A DNA stretch of 64,000 nucleotides, taken from positions 16,406,462-16,470,461 of the forward strand of contig CM059198.1 in NCBI GenBank assembly GCA_030323885.1. The letters run 5' to 3'. Within the stretch, counting starts at the first letter, position 1. Each line of letters starts with the position of its first letter. The stretch comes from Branchipolynoe longqiensis (lineage: Eukaryota > Annelida > Polychaeta > Phyllodocida > Polynoidae). The translations under genes and the position numbers were made by a program. This document shows, one piece after another, positions 61,437 to 64,000 of this stretch. The notes under the pieces are model-generated. The model saw only the letters and a program-made list of their open reading frames with translations, was not told the origin of the DNA and did not search any database.

Positions 61437-62215
61437 TTAGTGATACACTTTAATATCTGTGATTCAAGGGTTTCAATCTTCACCAAGTCTATCTCAAAAC
61501 TCAGTGTTATTCATAGCTTTGAGAAAAGTTGATTGTATCACCTATACATTGCATTTCCACCTTCTATCTTAATAGCAGAACAAAAGAACAAGACCGGGGC
61601 TCACAATATAATATGTGTGATACTAATTTAACATTTTCCGCAGAATGTATTTGACCTCAGGCATATTGACATTGGTTTCCAAAACAGACCTCAACGAATC
61701 AGTAGAAAGTCACATGTAATTAACATACTACATCAAATTTCCAGAAGCGGTATGTGACTGGTAGAGCAATCTAGAAACAATTAGACATGGATACAACCAC
61801 AGGACCATGAAACAAAAACTCCCAGAAATTGTTCATTTCAAAATAGGCAAACTACATTTCATATTCTCTAACATATATTATTTATCATATCCACCTAGCC
61901 CAGGCAAGATAGGCCTACTACTGTTAGAGAAATAGCAGCGTTATGCACATAGGTGGAAGATTGACTCGTTCACACAGGTTTATTACAGAAAAAGAGCCAG
62001 AGAACTTCTTCAATTCCAGAAACCAGCACAGCCATGGAAACCACCACCATGGGTAAGATTCCATTTTCAATCTGAAAAGGCTTAACCAATTTGTCAGAGT
62101 AAAGTAGATTTAGTTCTGATGATATTAATTACCTTTTCACCGTGGCATTTAAGCGGCTATTTAGGATACTATATATAGGCCTACCCACTGCAGAATCAGA
62201 GATAAACATGAAACA
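61437..62215 (+). repeat. Duplicated segment carrying a kinase exon, copy 2
   Basis: Copy 2 of the segment at 55845-56260, with an insertion of about 275 bp after 61515 and another of about 35 bp near 61870. Confidence 0.85.
61790..62052 (+). pseudogene. Degraded kinase C-terminal exon, copy 2
   Basis: The exon matches 55935-56112 but has a 35-bp and a 60-bp insertion and several frame changes. The 3' end keeps attccagaaaccagcacagc and ACCATGG before GTAAGA (62053). It cannot code an intact kinase end. With the N-lobe exon at 61186 it may be the remains of a multi-exon kinase gene. Confidence 0.5.
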
Positions 62216-62419
62216 TTGTACATGTTGCCGGAAACATGCATAATTCAAAATTCCTGACTACGGGCTTGATATGTTGATTACCATAGATACCGTTCGGATC
62301 ATGCGTAGCTATGGTCCGTGTTAACTTCCGGTAAGGAATGCTTAGCACAGTTCAGTTCCTACCTGGCCACTGTCGTTGCCGGAGGGTTGAAGCAGTAGTG
62401 AAACTTTGAGGCTGTTAAA

Positions 62420-63595
62420 ATGCCGAAATCACAGAAAATCAAGAGTGTAGTGGGCAGATATTCCAAGGCATTGTTAAGATCCATGGAGTCATCTGGAGCT
62501 TGTTCGAATGAAGATGTACGGAGTGACGTGTCAGTGGGTCGTCGTGTATCAACAACACAATTGAAAATGGCTGATTTGGGTGCCATATCACCGATACCGT
62601 CGACTTCCAAGGATACTGGACACCCGTCACTGGATGACATTGCAAGGCTATTGGACATAAAATTAAAGGCTGCACAAGAACCATTACTGGAGCGTATACG
62701 AGGTCTAGAAGAGTCAAGTCACAATGGAGGAAACAATATCATTCAGCCGGACGAGCCGCCCGATTCAAATGATGACGTCACTGGTCTTCGAGCGTCAGGT
62801 ACCGGGGCGGTTCGTTCGGGCGGATCGTGTGATATATCAAGTCGCATACGTAAAGCAAAAGGTAAAGTGTGTCATTCTACTTGTTCTGGTCACGCATGCA
62901 AACGGTCTGCATCAGATGCAGATGTGGATTCGGACAGTGAAGATTCAGTAATGCGTGAATTAATCCGTTATGCTGGTAAAAAGGCTAGGCGTACAAATAC
63001 AGTAAAATTAGTGCCTCATAGATACGTAATACGGCAAGAGAAGAAAGGGAAGGTGAAACAGGGAGAGTCTACCTGGTTTGAGTACTTGGCGGCTATACGT
63101 CGAATGGTGAAACGAGGTGATGTTCCTGATTCGTGGAAAGTGCATTTGGAAGAACATGTGGACACAATCTTAGATATGGCACAGAACTATTCATGGAGTA
63201 CGTGTCTAACATATAGTGAACAAATATTTAACATGGTTGCAGACAAAAGATTGCCTGGAGGTTGGGAAGATCAGGCCAAAATAATTGACGTTAGACGGGA
63301 TGTATGTGGTCTTGGAAAAAGAATAGATCTTGTGTCACAATCTAGCTCGTGGTCAGGTATAACAGAATATAAAAAGGGTGTGGATGCGAGACCGTGTATT
63401 ATCTGGAACCGGGGTGGCTCATGCGGGAACACAGGTGACCATGGAGAAGGTGTCAATAAGTTTATTCACATTTGTTCTTATTGTGCTTTTAAGCTGCGAA
63501 AAAAGCACTCACACAAGGAAGTTGACTGTAAGACGAAACAGCATGCAAAAGAACTGATCGTGGAGGATTCATCTGGCCGTGCAAAGCATTTTTAG
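62420..63595 (+). CDS. DIRS-type retrotransposon 4 gag (intact, 391 codons)
   Basis: An unbroken frame from ATG at 62420. Residues 1-60 are basic and Ser-rich; LDDIARLLDIKLKAAQEPLL near 74-93 is a predicted helix; a His/Cys patch CHSTCSGHACKRSASDAD lies near 152-169. TWFEYLAAIRRMVKRGDVPD and YSEQIFNMVADKRLPGGW match blocks of the DIRS-2 gag. The C-terminus has a metal-binding-like cluster: C326, C335, H350, C352, C355, H363, H365 and C370 (CIIWNRGGSC, HICSYC, HSHKEVDC). It would package element RNA. Intact frame and AT-richer composition than DIRS-2 suggest a younger copy. It ends at TTTTTAG. Confidence 0.8.
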   Translation: MPKSQKIKSVVGRYSKALLRSMESSGACSNEDVRSDVSVGRRVSTTQLKMADLGAISPIPSTSKDTGHPSLDDIARLLDIKLKAAQEPLLERIRGLEESSHNGGNNIIQPDEPPDSNDDVTGLRASGTGAVRSGGSCDISSRIRKAKGKVCHSTCSGHACKRSASDADVDSDSEDSVMRELIRYAGKKARRTNTVKLVPHRYVIRQEKKGKVKQGESTWFEYLAAIRRMVKRGDVPDSWKVHLEEHVDTILDMAQNYSWSTCLTYSEQIFNMVADKRLPGGWEDQAKIIDVRRDVCGLGKRIDLVSQSSSWSGITEYKKGVDARPCIIWNRGGSCGNTGDHGEGVNKFIHICSYCAFKLRKKHSHKEVDCKTKQHAKELIVEDSSGRAKHF

Positions 63596-64000
63596 ATAGC
63601 AGTTGGCCGGGAACTGCGTGTAACCAAGAAACGTTGCGCATAGCTGGGGATACTGTAACAAGCTGCTCCGCCGTCTCTTCAGATGGCGCCACCGCCAGAT
63701 CTTCATCCTCATTTAACTCAGTCGATGTCGGTCAACCTAAGGTCAGTGCGGTTGATTTGTTGGTGGCGTGTCGGCCTACTTGTGTAACAATTGCTCCTCA
63801 CTGTCCGTATACCCCAGTTCGCTCTGCTTTAATTCAAGATACTCCTAATAAACTTGTTCATGGTGATCAATTTGGTTATTCGGTAGGAATCCTTCCCTGT
63901 CCCACAGTGTGTAAATCGAGAGTTGTTTCGTCAAGTTTGAATAATAGACGGTGTACACCGTCTAAAGTTTTGGGTGGGAACTGGAAGTTAAAAAAATTAC
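63532..64000 (+). CDS. DIRS-4 pol frame, 5' part, in -1 register (runs off the window)
   Basis: After a TAA at 63529-63531 the -1 frame relative to gag is open for 156 codons to the window edge and overlaps gag by 64 bp. It contains no ATG in the visible part, so expression probably needs ribosomal frameshifting or fusion. It codes KAFLDSSWPGTACNQETLRI, then Ser/Thr-rich sequence and LIQDTPNKLVHGDQFGYSVG. RT motifs would be expected further downstream beyond 64000. Position after gag and the same layout in DIRS-2 support the assignment. Confidence 0.6.
63587..63595 (+). promoter_or_regulatory. Candidate -1 frameshift site at the gag stop
   Basis: Zero-frame codons CAT TTT TAG end the gag; a run of five T lets tRNA-Phe re-pair on TTT one base back, giving TTT TTA GAT in the pol frame. 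The DIRS-2 gag ends GAT TTT TAG with the same open -1 continuation (F-L-E versus F-L-D). It is not a canonical X-XXY-YYZ heptamer, so the mechanism is inference. Confidence 0.35.

Noticed and set aside
1..64000. CRISPR arrays, rRNA genes, bacterial operons or integrons
   Set aside because: Repeats are tandem or dispersed without regular spacers; no ribosomal or bacterial gene is seen, and tyrosine recombinases here are linked to RT and RNase H.

Overview
This window looks like repeat-dominated nuclear DNA of a metazoan, most plausibly an aquatic invertebrate or basal deuterostome. The reasons are several lineages of tyrosine-recombinase (DIRS-type) retrotransposons, Mag-like Ty3/gypsy elements, tRNA-derived SINEs, CGCATGCGCAG-bearing terminal-inverted-repeat elements, long AT microsatellites and spliceosomal-looking GTAAG donors. 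No bacterial operon structure, ribosome-binding sites, CRISPR array or rRNA was seen. The species cannot be fixed from the sequence alone. Nearly every long reading frame belongs to a mobile element; the only host-gene candidates are short protein-kinase exon remnants at 55.9 kb and 61.2-62.05 kb.

Layout. 0-7.5 kb: AT-rich mosaic of tandem and inverted copies of one element encoding C2H2 zinc fingers followed by the exonuclease part of a protein-primed family-B DNA polymerase (Polinton/Maverick-like or a relative), all broken. 7.9-10 kb: tandem duplications, a minisatellite whose units carry cAMP-response and nuclear-receptor-like motifs, and a 15-bp minisatellite. 10.4-11.2 kb: 3' end of a LINE. 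11.2-16.6 kb: a decayed DIRS element on the minus strand, its recombinase split by two LINE-derived short elements. 17.0-18.05 kb: a 15-bp minisatellite that reverses orientation midway, giving a very large palindrome. 18.3-22.9 kb: SINEs in both orientations, MITEs and tandem repeats. 22.9-24.3 kb: CTA-rich and 380-bp tandem repeats. 25.3-31 kb: a GC-rich second DIRS element (minus), broken mainly at long C/G homopolymers, plus the gag of a relative. 31.4-36.2 kb: a third DIRS/Ngaro-like element (minus) bounded by inverted repeats. 36.9 kb: a small TA-flanked MITE. 37.1-43.4 kb: a gypsy element on the plus strand with an LTR-like 5' end and a lost 3' end. 44.8-49.4 kb: a nearly intact gypsy element (minus) with 191-bp LTRs and a 5-bp target duplication. 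49.4-54.1 kb: G-run-rich tandem repeats, a palindromic MITE, a solo LTR and a 1.8-kb TIR element. 57.1-60.6 kb: an internally deleted sister of the 44.8-kb gypsy element, with its own target duplication and a SINE inside it. 62.4 kb to the window end: the best preserved DIRS element (plus), with an intact gag followed by an AUG-less overlapping -1 frame that stays open to the edge.

How the parts relate. The gypsy pair shares LTR, PBS, polypurine tract and protein sequence, so the complete copy could have supplied proteins to the deleted one. The four DIRS elements represent at least three sublineages; two share the same layout at the gag stop codon (TTTTTAG with an open -1 frame). Many short repeats occur two or more times in the window and allow the order of insertions to be read: LINE before gypsy at 44.8 kb, gypsy before SINE at 59.4 kb, DIRS before LINE derivatives at 12 kb. 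All similarity calls are by eye; no database search or alignment program was run.
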